From assembly GCA_030844895.1 (NCBI GenBank), contig CM061229.1, positions 109,986,975 to 110,050,974 on the forward strand: a stretch of 64,000 nt of DNA, read 5' to 3'. This document shows, in pieces, positions 12,116 to 23,074 of the stretch. A program made the translations under genes and the position numbers. Below the pieces are notes generated by a model. That model did no database searches, was not told the origin of the DNA, and was given only the letters and a program-made list of their open reading frames with translations. The DNA is from Ambrosia x helenae (taxonomy: Eukaryota > Streptophyta > Magnoliopsida > Asterales > Asteraceae). Each line of letters begins with the position of its first letter. Within the stretch, counting starts at the first letter, position 1.

Positions 12116-12834
12116 TAGGTTAAGAGATGTCTAGGTTTGTATGTTAAAGGTATATTAGGTTAAGGTTATGATTTAGGGGATCCTCTAGCTCCTGGAATGG
12201 ACCTACACAAGGTAACAGATACCGTTAGCCTTAACGCAAGAGGGGGTCTCCTGCGTTTGGACTCCGGCGTGAGAATAAGTGTATATTCGTTTGGAGTAAT
12301 AAAGTAGAGAGTATGAGAGTAAAAGGAGTAGTGAGAAGTGTGTGTGGAATGAATACCCAAGGGTCTCCTTATATAAGCAACGGAAATCTGGCCAGAAGCT
12401 CCCTTATGGTAGCATCCTTACTATACCTAGTCATGGTTGACTCTCTTTATGCTGCCAGCAGTGCGACTTTACCCTTTTAGTGCACTTTCAGCTTTTACTA
12501 TTTCCTAGGCATGGCTTGGAGCTGTGTGATGTTTTGTTTTATGCCAATAGTAATAAGCCAAAACACCTTTTTACATTTCCAATGTATTTAATGTTTACTT
12601 TCTGCTGCATAGCTACCGTATGGCAGCCATGCTGCCTTATGTTAGCTGTTCAGCTCCAAGAAGTCAAGCAAACCTTAATACTTTTTATTTTGCTTTATTT
12701 TCTTGAAAAGGGATTAGACGTGGTCGTTTTAGGACCCACGTCATCAGCGGCCTTACCCCCACTGGTCGTTTTAGGACCCACGTTGATATAACTACAGACC
12801 AAAAATCTACAAATATAGACAGGTTCTGAAACAA
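12116..12834. other. unassigned sequence with short direct repeat
   Basis: No supported gene. A block GGTCGTTTTAGGACCCACGT occurs twice, about 45 bp apart (near 12723 and 12767). TATATAAG at about 12372 could be an LTR TATA box, but no LTR ends were found. Confidence 0.4.
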
Positions 12835-13900
12835 ATTTTCACTGAAAACATAATAATTGACTCAGTTTTAATAGTTTATTTTATCCAGATTTGTTTTAAC
12901 AGGAAAACTACAGGAAATGAACCTAAACATCTCGCAATAAGGCGACTAGAACCTAAAAAGCCACATCATCCTGGGCAGTAAAAGGGAAAATAAAAGAACC
13001 GCATATAAATGCCAACGCACACACTTTCAGTTTCCCAATATGTTTATTCAACCCAAACAACCCATCACCAATCTCACCAAATTTTGCAAATTCCTAAACC
13101 TTCCGCATATTAGTATTCCCAACCACATTAACTACAATACATTCCTCTGCATCAACTCAGAATTCGGAGGCGCATTCAGCAGACACTAAAGCTGTTTAAC
13201 TAATATATTATCTTTTCAAATCTGTTTAAACTAAACAAATTTGTCACTGAAAACATAATAATTGACTCAATTTTAACAATTTATTTTATCCAGATTTGTT
13301 TTAACAGGCAAACTGCAGGAAATGATCCTAAACATCTCTCAACAAGTCGACTAGAACCTAAAAGGCCACATCTTCTTGGGCAGTCAAAGGAAAAAAAAGG
13401 GACGCATATACATGCCAATGCAAACACTTTTAGTTTCCCAATGTGTTTATTCAACCCTAACAACCCATCACCAATCTCACCAAATTTTGCAAACTCCTAA
13501 ACCTTCCGCATATTAGTATTCAGAACCACATTAACTACAATACATTCCTTTGCGTCAACTCAGAAACCGGTGGCGTATTCAGCAGAGGCTAAAGCGGTTT
13601 AACTAACATGTTATCTGTTCAAATTTATTTAAACTAAACAAATTTATCACTGAAAACATAGCAATTGACTTAGTTTTAACAGATTATTTTATCCAGATTT
13701 GTTTTAACAGGCAAACTGCAGCAAATGAACCTAAACATCTCGCAATAAGGCTACTAGAACCTAAAAAGCAACATCTTCTTGGCCAATAAAAGGGAAAAAA
13801 ACACATTAACTACAATACATTCCTCTGCGTTAACTTAGAAACCGGAGGCACATTCAGCAGGGACTAAAGCTATTTAAACTAAAGCTGATACACAATAGTT
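12835..13900. repeat. tandem repeat, about 404-bp unit, three copies
   Basis: The landmark CACTGAAAACATA occurs at 12840, 13245 and 13648, giving periods of 405 and 403 bp. Units share long stretches (ATTTTATCCAGATTTGTTTT, CTAAACATCTC, CCTTCCGCATATTAG) with scattered substitutions. The third unit lacks about 150 bp internally and ends near 13900. No coding frame is conserved through the units. Confidence 0.9.
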
Positions 13901-13984
13901 TAACATGTTAAATCAAATTTTTGTTTCATGAAACCCTAAATAGTAACAATCTAACTATAAATCAAACCCTAATTACTTGTTCAA

Positions 13985-14235
13985 CAATACAACAAATCAA
14001 TTTAACACAAATCTGACAAATTCAACTAAATAACAATTGACACAAACCTGAGAAATTCAACTAAATAACAAATCACACAAATCTGAGAAATTCAACTAAA
14101 TAACAAATCACAAATCAATTTAACACAAATCAGAGAAATTTAACTAAATAACAAATCAAACAAACCTGAGAAATTTAACTAAATATCAAATCACAAATCA
14201 ATTTAACACAAATCTGAGAAAAATTCAATAAATCA
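13985..14235. repeat. minisatellite of about 37-bp related units
   Basis: AACACAAATCTGAGAAATTC and AACTAAATAACAAATCA recur six or seven times with small changes, alternating with an AAATCAATTT insert. Confidence 0.8.
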
Positions 14236-14262
14236 AAGAGTTTGCTGCTGTAAAAGTATATA

Positions 14263-14396
14263 TATATATAGAGAGAGAGAGAGAGACGTACCTTGAGAGA
14301 AAGAGAGTCGTAATTCTTGCTATACTGCGATTGTATCTAGAGAGAGACGAACTGATGTTTGATGTATCTAGAGAGAGAAAGCCAGAGAACATATCT

Positions 14397-14428
<32 letters not shown>

Positions 14429-14534
14429 TATGTTAGAGAGAGAGATAGAGGTGGAGATTGTATCTAGAGAGAGAGAGAGAGAGAGAAAGAGAAAGCGTAT
14501 ATAAGAGAGAGAGACAGATGTGTAGATTGTATCT

Positions 14535-14582
<48 letters not shown>
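14263..14582. repeat. GA-rich microsatellite region
   Basis: Long AG runs alternate with a recurring TTGTATCTAGAGAGAG block (about 14330, 14457 and 14527), so it is both a dinucleotide tract and a higher-order repeat of roughly 65-130 bp. Confidence 0.9.
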
Positions 14583-14583
<1 letters not shown>

Positions 14584-14939
14584 GGGGAGTAGAAAGTGAG
14601 AATTGATATTTTTAATATTTGGACAAAAATACCCCTAGTTCCCCAGTTTCCCACTTTTTTGTGGTTCCCCATTGAACCCAACCATATATATATATATATA
14701 ATATTGTTTTGTTTTGTGAACCAACGTAATTTTTATAAATGGTTGTCAATTAATATTGCACCGGTTGAAAGGGTCACCATCACAAATATCTCTCCTTTTA
14801 CACCCCAAATGTAATTTTTATCTACGTGGTTAAGTTTATAAAAGAATGTTAAAATTTACGTAAAATGATCAATTATAAAAGAATGTTAATGACTATTATA
14901 TATTCTATAAAAGAGACATTCGTGTAGCTAATTCTTACC
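14583..14939. other. AT-rich intergenic stretch
   Basis: Contains an AT run near 14685-14702. No gene or element ends were seen. Confidence 0.5.
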
Positions 14940-14949
14940 TTCGTCCAAA

Positions 14950-15232
14950 CACCATGGGCTTATAGCTTAGTGGTTATGTGAAACGAGGGATGACTCTTGG
15001 CCTTTGGTCATGAGTTCGAGTCCTGATCCCGGTTAGGTTTTATCGATTTCTCACCGTCGTGCCTTCGGGCATGTAAGGGGTCGGGTTTTTCTCAGAACAT
15101 GTGGCTTTGGTGACGGGCTCATGCTACCCAGCGCTGTCTGTCGTTCGCAAGCGTATGGTGTGCCTTTTGCCATTGAGTTATCCCAGGTAGTCGAGGCATT
15201 ACGTTTAGTTGGCCGTTAGATAAAAATTTAAT
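14950..15232 (+). mobile_element. tRNA-derived SINE with 10-bp target duplication
   Basis: The head carries an A-box-like TAGCTTAGTGG (about 14961) and a B-box GAGTTCGAGTCC (about 15012), spaced as in tRNA promoters for RNA polymerase III. The body continues through CCTTCGGGCATGTAAGGGG to an A/T-rich end. The direct repeat TTCGTCCAAA flanks it at 14940-14949 and 15233-15242, which defines both ends. No coding capacity, as expected for a SINE. Confidence 0.75.
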
Positions 15233-15242
15233 TTCGTCCAAA

Positions 15243-15555
15243 AGAGAAGTCAAGCAGTCAACATTTGAAATGAGAGATAACTTGTACACCTCCGATCCAC
15301 CGGTTGAGGTTATGGTTATGTTACCTGCCAAATGTCGTTAAAAAAGTTGTTAAATAGCATGTTAACTGTGTTGTTTTTGGTGAAATATAAGTTGAAGTTA
15401 GCCAACTGAGTTAGTGACTTAACCTAATTTAACTGGGTTAGTGACTTAACCCAATTTGAGTGCCAGAATCTAATAGGTTAATATTGCATATTATATATGG
15501 CCAATTTTTTAGTTTGAGTTGCAAACGACCAATTTCGAATAGTTTAGGTTATTAA
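15243..15555. other. intergenic sequence
   Basis: Contains a near-duplicate TTAGTGACTTAACC pair (about 15410-15450). No gene supported. Confidence 0.5.
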
Positions 15556-15565
15556 AATCCAATTC

Positions 15566-15608
15566 AAAATAATAATAATAATAATAATAGTAATAATAAT
15601 AATAATAA
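15566..15608. repeat. AAT trinucleotide repeat
   Basis: AAT units with one TAG interruption, lying directly against the putative Helitron end. Confidence 0.9.
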
Positions 15609-15615
15609 CAACAAC

Positions 15616-15659
15616 TAGAGTTTTGAGTTACCCACGCTTCGCCGCGGAGTTGACAGTTA
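15616..15659 (-). other. candidate Helitron 3' terminus
   Basis: On the minus strand CCGCG and CGTGG can pair around GCGAAG, followed by about 15 nt and a terminal CTAG next to T. This fits the Helitron 3' rule of a GC hairpin shortly before CTRR. The copia LTR starts immediately beside it, so the copia element would have landed in the Helitron. No 5' TC end was identified. Confidence 0.4.
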
Positions 15660-15827
15660 TGTGGACAGTGAAAGGTAATGTAATTCCCTTGAGTTTATTC
15701 ACAAATCACAATACAATATATAATACAATGAGGAAAGGTGAATATAGAAACTACATAAATACAATTTACAATGATATTAATGATATTAAAGAGGGGTCGA
15801 TGGTCAATGCAAGATTATCAGTTAACA
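15660..15827 (-). repeat. 3' LTR of short-LTR copia element
   Basis: Plus strand starts TGTGGACAG and ends GTTAACA. On the minus strand it follows the purine-rich CTACGGGGGCG. The outer end is placed by TG...CA only, because the partner LTR is absent. Confidence 0.6.
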
Positions 15828-17601
15828 CGCCCCCGTAGTTTGAGCCGGAGGATAACGAAGGCATAAACTGGACCGAAAACGCTCAAACATATGCTTTGGT
15901 AGACCTTTGGTGAAGATGTTTGCATACTGATAATCAGCAGGGGCGTGGAGAACTTTGACTGTGCCAAGGCGAACTTTTTCTCGGACAAAGTGGATATCCA
16001 GTTCAATGTGCTTGGTGCGTTGATGATGAACTGGGTTTTCAGCTAGGTAAACGGCCGAGATGTTATCATAGTAAACTAGAGATGCTTGACGGACAGGGAC
16101 ATGTAGCTCAAGAAGAAGATTGCGAACCCAACTTAGTTCGGCAACCGTGTTGGCCATGGCACCGTATTCGGATTATGCGCTTGATCGTGATATAGTGGAC
16201 TGTCGTTTTGAAGACCATGAGATCAAGTTAGTGCCTAGAAAAACGCAATAGCCAGACGTAGAGCGTCTGGAGTTAGGACACCCACCCCAATTAGCGTCAG
16301 AGTATGCTGTCAAGGATGTGGAGGATGATGGGGTATGGAGTAAACCGTGATGTAGGGTGCCTTTAATGTAGCGGAGAATGAGTTTTAAGAACTGATAATG
16401 TGGTTCTTGTGGAGTATGCATGAAGAGACAAACTTGTTGAACAGCATAGGCGATGTCCGGCCTTGTAATCGTTAGGTACTGAAGTGCCCCAACTAAGCTA
16501 CGATAGAGAGAACCGTCTTCAAAGATTGAACCTGTGTCAGCACTGAGCTTGGAGCCAGGCTCGACTGGTGTGCTAGCGAGTTTGCAATTTGACATATTGG
16601 CTCGAGAGAGAATATCAGCGTCATATGTGGACTGTGAAAGTAATACCCCGTTAGCCTGCTTGGTGACTGCGATACCTAGGAAGTGGTGCAATGTCCCTAA
16701 ATCAGTCATCTTAAATTCAACAATGAGAGACTTGATTATTTGTTGCAGAAGAGTATCGCTTGAGGCAGTTAAAATAATATCATCCATGTAAAGTAAGAGG
16801 TATGACATTTGGTTGCCATGATGATAAATAAAGAGTGATGTGTCACACAAGCTGCTTTTGAATCCACACTTCAGTAAATACCCTGCAAAACGTTGATACC
16901 AAGCTCTTGGAGCTTGTTTTAGACCATATAAAGATTTATTAAGTTTGCAAACATATTTAGGATGTGTGTCAGAGGTGAAACCGGGAGGCTAGAACATGTA
17001 AACGGTTTCCTTTAAGTGGCCATGTAGGAAAGCGTTTTTGACATCAAGTTGGTGCATTGACCAGCCTCGAGATGTGGCAAGGCTAAGGACTGTGCGAATT
17101 GTGGTAGGTTTGACCACTGGACTAAAAGTCTCTTCACAGTCGATGCCAACAGTTTGGCTTTTACCGTTGACTACCAAGCGAGCCTTGTGTCGCTCTAGAG
17201 AGTCGTCAGCATGGAACTTGTGTTTGAAAAGCCACATACTGCGGATGACAGGTGCATCAGGTGGTCGAGGGACAAGTTCCCACGTGTTGTTGGCCAATAG
17301 AGCTTCATATTCATCAACCATGGCCCGCTTCCAGTTCGGGTCAGTTAGGGCGGATAGATGGGATTTAGGTAGAGGTGAGGGTGGGGGTGAGGTTTTGGTA
17401 TTGAGGTTAAAGGGTATTTTGGGTTTAAAGATGCCGGCACGGGACCTAGTTTGCATTGGGTGAGGTGAAGGGTTTATTGGTGGTCGGTTGTGAGTAGGTG
17501 GTTCATGTACGGGTGCGGGCTTGGGAGCAGTGGAGGTGGGTTGATGTGTTGGGGCCGGTTCAGCGGTGGAGGTGTGGTCCGATAGCTGGTGAGGTTGAGG
17601 G
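15822..17601 (-). pseudogene. copia pol: reverse transcriptase and RNase H
   Basis: From 17590 down: a Pro-rich linker, then RT with PNWKRAMVDEYEAL, HKARLV, QLDVKNAFLHG (motif A Asp kept), a break at about 16989-16850 where PPGF...LYGLKQAPRAWY is readable out of frame, YMDD at about 16788, then RNase H with SDANWGG, SKRQ and the terminal KHIELDIHFVREK. It is interrupted by a stop near 16990 and by a stop or frame change at about 16170. The last residues run into the LTR and stop at 15822. The first residues of the open frame above 17601 belong to the element B LTR, not to copia. Confidence 0.88.
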
Positions 17602-17956
17602 TGTAACACCCCAACCGATGGCGGAATCATCGAGGTGTCACGTAGTGACGATTGTTCAAAAGCACATGGTACTAAAATGTAAATATATTATTGAATAATT
17701 TAAATTGTATTACATAGATGAAATGGGAAAAATACAAAAGTCTGAACGAAACATGAAAATTGAAATAACTTATTAAAAGCATGCACTAAAGTCCAATGCT
17801 ATAGTACTAAGATCAAACTGCACCTGAAACATGTACAAAATAAGTTTTGTCAACATATGAAATGTTGGTGAGCATTCCTAGATTTAATACATATAATAGT
17901 TGGAAAAATGTTATACAATTCAAGTGCAAAGCTACAGTGCAATTATGTAAACTATG
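17602..17956 (-). repeat. element B left LTR, first segment
   Basis: Begins TGTAACACCCCAACCGATGG and is split at 17957 by element A. It resumes at 25563. It shows GCAATTATGTAAACTATG at the break, the last five bases being the duplicated target. Confidence 0.75.
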
Positions 17957-19328
17957 TGTAACACCCAAACCGATGGCGGAAACATCGGGATGTCACGTAT
18001 TGATGATTGTTCAGTAGCTCATGGTGTATAATAAATTTCATTAAATGATTTAAATAAATTACATACAATTGTTCTACAAGAATTCGTACATCAAAATGAA
18101 TAATACTATGCACACATCTTCAAGCATTAACTCAAATCTTCAAGCAAGTAGAACCTGAAACATGTTAAGTTTGAAAATATTTTGGGTCAACAAAAGTTGG
18201 TGAGAATACATAGGTTTTCGAATATAATAGATAATAATAGTTTGTACAACAATCACAGTTGTATAATGATAGAGTATAAGTCCGACATGTAACAATGCGT
18301 CTTTGTACAATCAAACCTTGTGTCGACTGAGGCCTAAATCGCAAGTTAGTTAAATGTTGTTACTGTTATCGATCATCCCTGAATTTATGCGGGGGGATGG
18401 GTTTGTCAGACCTATAGCGCTATAATCTAAACATGCGGCTTGATCAATGTTAATGATTGTACTGTGTCTTTTTGTTACAGTCAAATGATAGAATGAATAA
18501 ATGATAGTGTAATTGAATCACAAGTTTCAACAATGTAAGAATGAGTAAATGATAGAGTATAAAATGTTTAAACATGTTTCACCCCAAAATGTAAACCAGA
18601 AAAACGGGCTATGTAAACTCACCTTTAGCTAAGCAAGCAATCACCCACGTTATGATGAGTTGATAATAGTGAAATTCCCAAAGAAATCACCTAAACGACA
18701 AACACAAAGTCTAAGCTTATGAGGACTTACGTAATCTAGGGATTTTAGGACAGGCACTTAGGGTTTCTAGTCTGACATTGGGAGGTTTAGGGTTTTCTAA
18801 ATATATTAGAATTGAAAATAATTGTAATATTAATAAATTATCATAAACTTCTAAGTATTCACTAGAATTTTAATATGTAAAGTTTTATTAATAAAATATT
18901 ATTAAGTCACTAAGTGGTTGAATAAGTTAGGTTGATGATATTACAAGCACAAATGGTGAGAGAAGTAATATGAATTACTTGTAATCTATACTAATTCTTT
19001 TGCGTAATGAACTTCCATGTTTAAATAAAATAATTTATTGTTAAACAAATTATATTTCTGTTCTAAATCATAAAAAAAATATTCTTTATGAAATTTTTGA
19101 TATAAAATAGCGGTTAAAAATGTATTTTAAAATGAATTATTTACGATAAAAATAATAGATTTAGGATTAAATAAATGATTATAAAATTATGGTATCTAAG
19201 TTTTTGAGTCTTATGAGTTTAGAATAACATTTAGAAATCAGTTTTTTTTAGTATTCTAAATATATATAATAAAGGTTTATAACTAACATATGAAATAAAT
19301 AAATAAATAAATAAACATAATAAACAAG

Positions 19329-19405
19329 CCTGGCCGGACTCGAACTCGAGTCACTGGCCGGCCAGAAGCTTACACAAGGCGTCCGAACCAGCTGGGCTAC
19401 CCGTC
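19329..19405 (-). other. tRNA-like segment within LTR
   Basis: Minus strand: TAGCCCAGCTGGT resembles an A box and GAGTTCGAGTCC a B box about 45 bp apart. The copy in the right LTR lies at 24448-24525. No intact cloverleaf is claimed; it is more likely a tRNA-derived SINE remnant or Pol III-like promoter than a tRNA gene. Confidence 0.5.
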
Positions 19406-20013
19406 TGTTTGGTTTTTATTCAAACAAAATTATATTTATAATATATTTAAGGAAGGTCCCAATTCATCTTAAAACCCTAAAACCTAATCCGCCCAATAGA
19501 CTAAGCCAACGATTCAGATAATGAAATTAAGTATAGGGTTATTGTTTCTCATCCTTAATCGACCAAGAATCATAGATTAATTAACTGAAAAGAATACGGA
19601 TTGAATGAGGAACAGAAAGAATTGAGTGCGACACTCTGACGAAGGAGAATCAGCCAAACCAGTCCGTTTAAACGCAATTCTTTTGGTGAATCTGTGCAGA
19701 GTGGGCCGCAATCATCATATGAATGTTTTTGTGGGTTTAATTGATGGTAAAAAGCTTCGAATCCCTCAGGTATATATATTGGTTTGGTATAATGCGAATT
19801 GATTGATTTCCAGCATGATTAACGCGTAAACGCGTTATGACAGCATAAAAGGCTGGATTGGGGAATGATTTGGAGTTGATTAAGTCCGGATTTTGAGTAA
19901 TTGGTCAAAGTTTCCAGAATAGGCTCGCGAGTCCGGGTCTGCAGCGAGTGCAGGTTTTGTTTAACCCATTAAGAATCTTTTAAAAATAAATGGATTCAAG
20001 ATTCAACACAAAG

Positions 20014-20090
20014 CACCATGTGGTGCAGTGGTGGTGTTGTTTGCTGACTTCAGACCGGAACTAGACTCGGGTTCGAGTCTGGTTGGTGAA
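20014..20090 (+). other. second tRNA-like segment within LTR, opposite strand
   Basis: TGGTGCAGTGG (A-box-like) and GGGTTCGAGTCTGG (B-box-like) on the plus strand, about 45 bp apart. It is repeated in the right LTR near 25140-25205. Confidence 0.45.
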
Positions 20091-20267
20091 TGTTTTTTTT
20101 ATTAACGTATTGGGCCATGTATGGGCTGGATCAAATGTGGGCTTAGGGTGTTGAGTTGGGGTTAGTTTGTTGTGTTTGTGGGCTTCAAGAATTATAGGTA
20201 GGAATAAGGCTTTGTTTAGTCAAGGGAATTTTGACAAAACACTACAAAATAAATAAAAAAAAATCTG

Positions 20268-20300
<33 letters not shown>

Positions 20301-20303
20301 CAC

Positions 20304-20340
<37 letters not shown>

Positions 20341-20448
20341 TTGTGAATTAGGAAAATAAAGACTTAGCCACATTTGTATAAAATTAAAGATGTATAAAAT
20401 GAAGGTTTTTATATATTAAAATTTGGGGAAAAATTTTGCGTTGTTACA

Positions 20449-21326
20449 GTCTCCCCTACTTTTGGAAACTTCGTCCCGAAGTTTATTGAAAACACAGGGT
20501 TTGAGGTGATTGGGTAGAAATGAAAACAATTGTGATTTGGAAAATTTTGGGTTACAGCATGACATGAATAGAATAAACTGTCTCGAATAGTTTGGATAAG
20601 AGGCGTGTCATGTGTGAGTTGATGAACTACCAGATAACTAGAGTTTACATTTGGTTATCTCCCGAAACCTTGATAGAATTTCACACGACCTTAACGTACC
20701 TGTAAATTCATGATTACATTCCGGACCGCAATCACCAATTTACCTTACATTAGGGTTTTGTGTCCTTCTATGTAAGTAATGCAGAAATAATCATGTGGTT
20801 GAACCTTTGTATATAATGAGTCCAACTGTTGAGCAGGGAAAAGGCTTCTACCAGTTAGTGAGTAGGAACCTCTACCGATTGTTGAGCGGGTTCGATAACC
20901 TCCACCAGTCGTGGAGCAGGTTGTAGGGCCTCTCCCGACTGAGCAGGTTCGATAGCCTCCACCAATCGTGGAGCAGGTTGTAGGGCCCCTCCCGACTGTT
21001 GAAAAGGCATATGATGACCTCTACCAATCGTTGAGTAGGTTATTTGGTACTCAACTAACTGTTGAGCAAGTACTTTATCCTCTATTAAGTGTAGCAATTA
21101 TTATACACATAAATTGCAAATTGATAATATGTTTATGCCAGCAAGTATAACGAGTATAGTATATGAGTTGTAGTTGTATAGATTTAGATATTGATATAGC
21201 AATTAGTTCTTATTCAGACAAGCATGCATCCAGGTGTTATGGTAATACTAGAATTTATTACTTGAATCAAAAGCGTCAATACATAGAATTAAAAAGCAAA
21301 CAACATTCAAATGGTGGGACTTGCCG
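20449..21326 (-). other. element A 3' untranslated region with purine tract and minisatellite
   Basis: The minus-strand purine tract AAAAGTAGGGGAGAC abuts the 3' LTR (20449-20463). About 20840-21070 is a degenerate repeat of roughly 55-60 bp with GTTGAGC/GTGGAGCAGGTT and CCTCTCCCGACTG blocks. No pol sequence is present. Confidence 0.7.
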
Positions 21327-22543
21327 TTAGGTAGCTGGAGGGTTTTGATGTCTGTTCAGTTTAGGGCATTGGTTACGGAAGTGATTTGGGTCTCCACATT
21401 CATAGCATTGACCATAGTTGTATCTACCAGGACGATTAGGATTAGCAGCTTGAGCAGGGTTGGTTGGTTGGTTGGCATTAGGATTTGGGGCCTCACGACA
21501 TGTGTTGACCAGATGGCCATACTTACCACAATTGGTGCACAAGCGGCATGCTGAAGCAGTGGGATGATGTCGTTTGCATGTGTTACACAATGGATAGTTT
21601 CCTATATAAGATTTCTTGTTAGAAGCTTGTGTAGTGAGGTTTGCATCAGGATCCCTGGTCTTACGCTTCTGGTTCTCAGTAGCTACCGCGGCTACAATAC
21701 TTGCTTTCTCGCCTTTCCGAACTAAGGTCCCGTTCTTTACGTGATTGTCAGTTAAGGTAGCTGCTAGACGCTTGGCCTCTTCGAGGGTAGCAGGGTTCCT
21801 TCCCCATACCGTGTCCTGAATATGCATGGGTAAACCACCGATATATTTCTCAATGGCTACAGGTAGGGGAGTGACCTTATGGGGCAACAACAGACTAAGC
21901 TCATGGAAGCGGGTATTATAAGCAAGGTTTTCCCCACTATCTTGAGCAAGGGTGTGGAACTCGTCCTCTAATTTCTTGACCTCGTTACGTGGGCAAAATT
22001 CAGCTTTCATTATCTCCTTGACTTGATCCCAGGTCATAGCAAGTGCAATTTCAGTTCCACGGGTGCGCTTTTCCTCATTCCACCAAGTGAGTGCTCGTTT
22101 GTGAAGAACACTCATAGCATAACGGACCCTAAAGTTATCGGGACACTCACTGTTAATGAAGGTATTCTAAATACCCTCGAGCCATTGCAGGAGACCAGTA
22201 GCTCCTTCATCTCCACTGAACTTAGGAGGATTACAGGTATTAAAGTGTTTGAGAGTGCAGGCTGGGAGACCATTCCCGTTTCCATTGTGGTTTCCATTGC
22301 CGTTTCCATTGCCGTTTTGTTTCCATTGCCGTTTCCGTTCATCTGGATGACTTGGGCCAGTAAGTTAGGAACCAGAGTTGCTATTTGTTGCGCCATTTGT
22401 TGGGAAATGATCGCAGCCAGTTGGGCATCAACGCCATTGTTGTTGTTGTTGTTGTGGTTAGTGTCGTGGTTATGGTTGTGGTTGTTGCTACCTTCCTCTT
22501 GATTTCCACCACTATTATTGCGAGTGCTGCGACGTGGAGGCAT
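21327..22543 (-). pseudogene. element A gag with two CCHC knuckles
   Basis: The start is Met at 22541-22543 (MPPRRSTRNNSGG). An Asn/His-rich tract, a Met-Asn-Gly/Ala-Met-Glu-Thr repeat tract and the first part of the gag domain follow, with a frame break around 22110-22280. The second open part (22115-21327) carries the gag core (RALTWWNEEKR, PRNEVKKLEDEF, NTRFHELS) and two knuckles, CTNCGKYGHLVNTC and CYECGDPNHFRNQC, both C-x2-C-x4-H-x4-C. It ends in a stop at 21327, with no protease motif after it. Gag would form the particle and bind RNA if the frame were intact. Confidence 0.85.
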
Positions 22544-23058
22544 GATCTGTAAGAGACACAATGAAATGAATGAGGTAATATAAGGAATGTAATCATTTAT
22601 TCATTAATTAAAACGAATAAACGAAAACGTTGACTTATCAAAGATTCTAGATTCTAATAACATAGTGAAGACATGCTTTAGCCTATAAGTGAACACTCAT
22701 CCCGAGAATTCCCAGGTAGGCATCCGGGTCCCTCGTCTGATTGGGATATATGCGCAATGCCAGCCTAGACAGAAGACTCAGAATACAGGCGTTCACCCTT
22801 CCAGATTGCACGTGTTCGTTATTAAAATCTAGAACTTCGACGAGATCTCAAGGTGGTTTAGGCTAAACCTGAGGATTTTGTCCTATTAGTCTAAGAGTAC
22901 ATCCAGTGATGGAGAGCAATCTTCTTGTAAGGATTAAAAATAGGGATAAGAAGTAGGAGGGAGATAAGTAGAGAAGCAAGTAAGAGGAACAAGTACTGGA
23001 TAAATCTTATGGTTATAGACTAGATTATTTTTCTAATAACCTAATTCCCTATAACCAT
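22544..23058. other. element A 5' leader
   Basis: Non-coding stretch between the gag start and the PBS, minus orientation. It contains a segment resembling the leader of element B at about 30640-30790 (ACATGCTTTAGCCTATAAGT). Confidence 0.6.
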
Positions 23059-23071
23059 GGCTCTGATACCA
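23059..23071 (-). other. element A primer binding site
   Basis: Minus strand TGGTATCAGAGCC, complementary to initiator tRNA-Met, three bases from the LTR end at 23075. Confidence 0.9.
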
Positions 23072-23074
23072 ATC

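Larger units (their letters stand above)
15660..17601 (-). mobile_element. Ty1/copia element, 3' half with 3' LTR
   Basis: Contains the 3' LTR (15660-15827), the purine tract, RNase H and RT on the minus strand. It is cut at 17601 by the LTR of element B. The very short LTR and pol ending inside the LTR start suggest a short-LTR copia lineage different from the Sirevirus family. Gag, protease and integrase were not found. Confidence 0.85.
17957..20448 (-). repeat. element A 3' LTR
   Basis: Starts TGTAACACCC, ends GTTGTTACA. It contains an AT-rich core, a simple TTA and TA repeat at about 20270-20340 and two tRNA-like stretches (19329-19405 and 20014-20090). It differs from the right LTR by scattered substitutions and short indels. 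Confidence 0.9.

Noticed and set aside
15822..17630. Taking Met at 17630 as the start of the copia pol frame
   Set aside because: Residues above 17601 come from the element B LTR inserted there; the real upstream coding is missing.
19329..19405. Functional tRNA gene
   Set aside because: Boxes are present but a convincing cloverleaf and anticodon arm were not found, and it repeats with the LTR.
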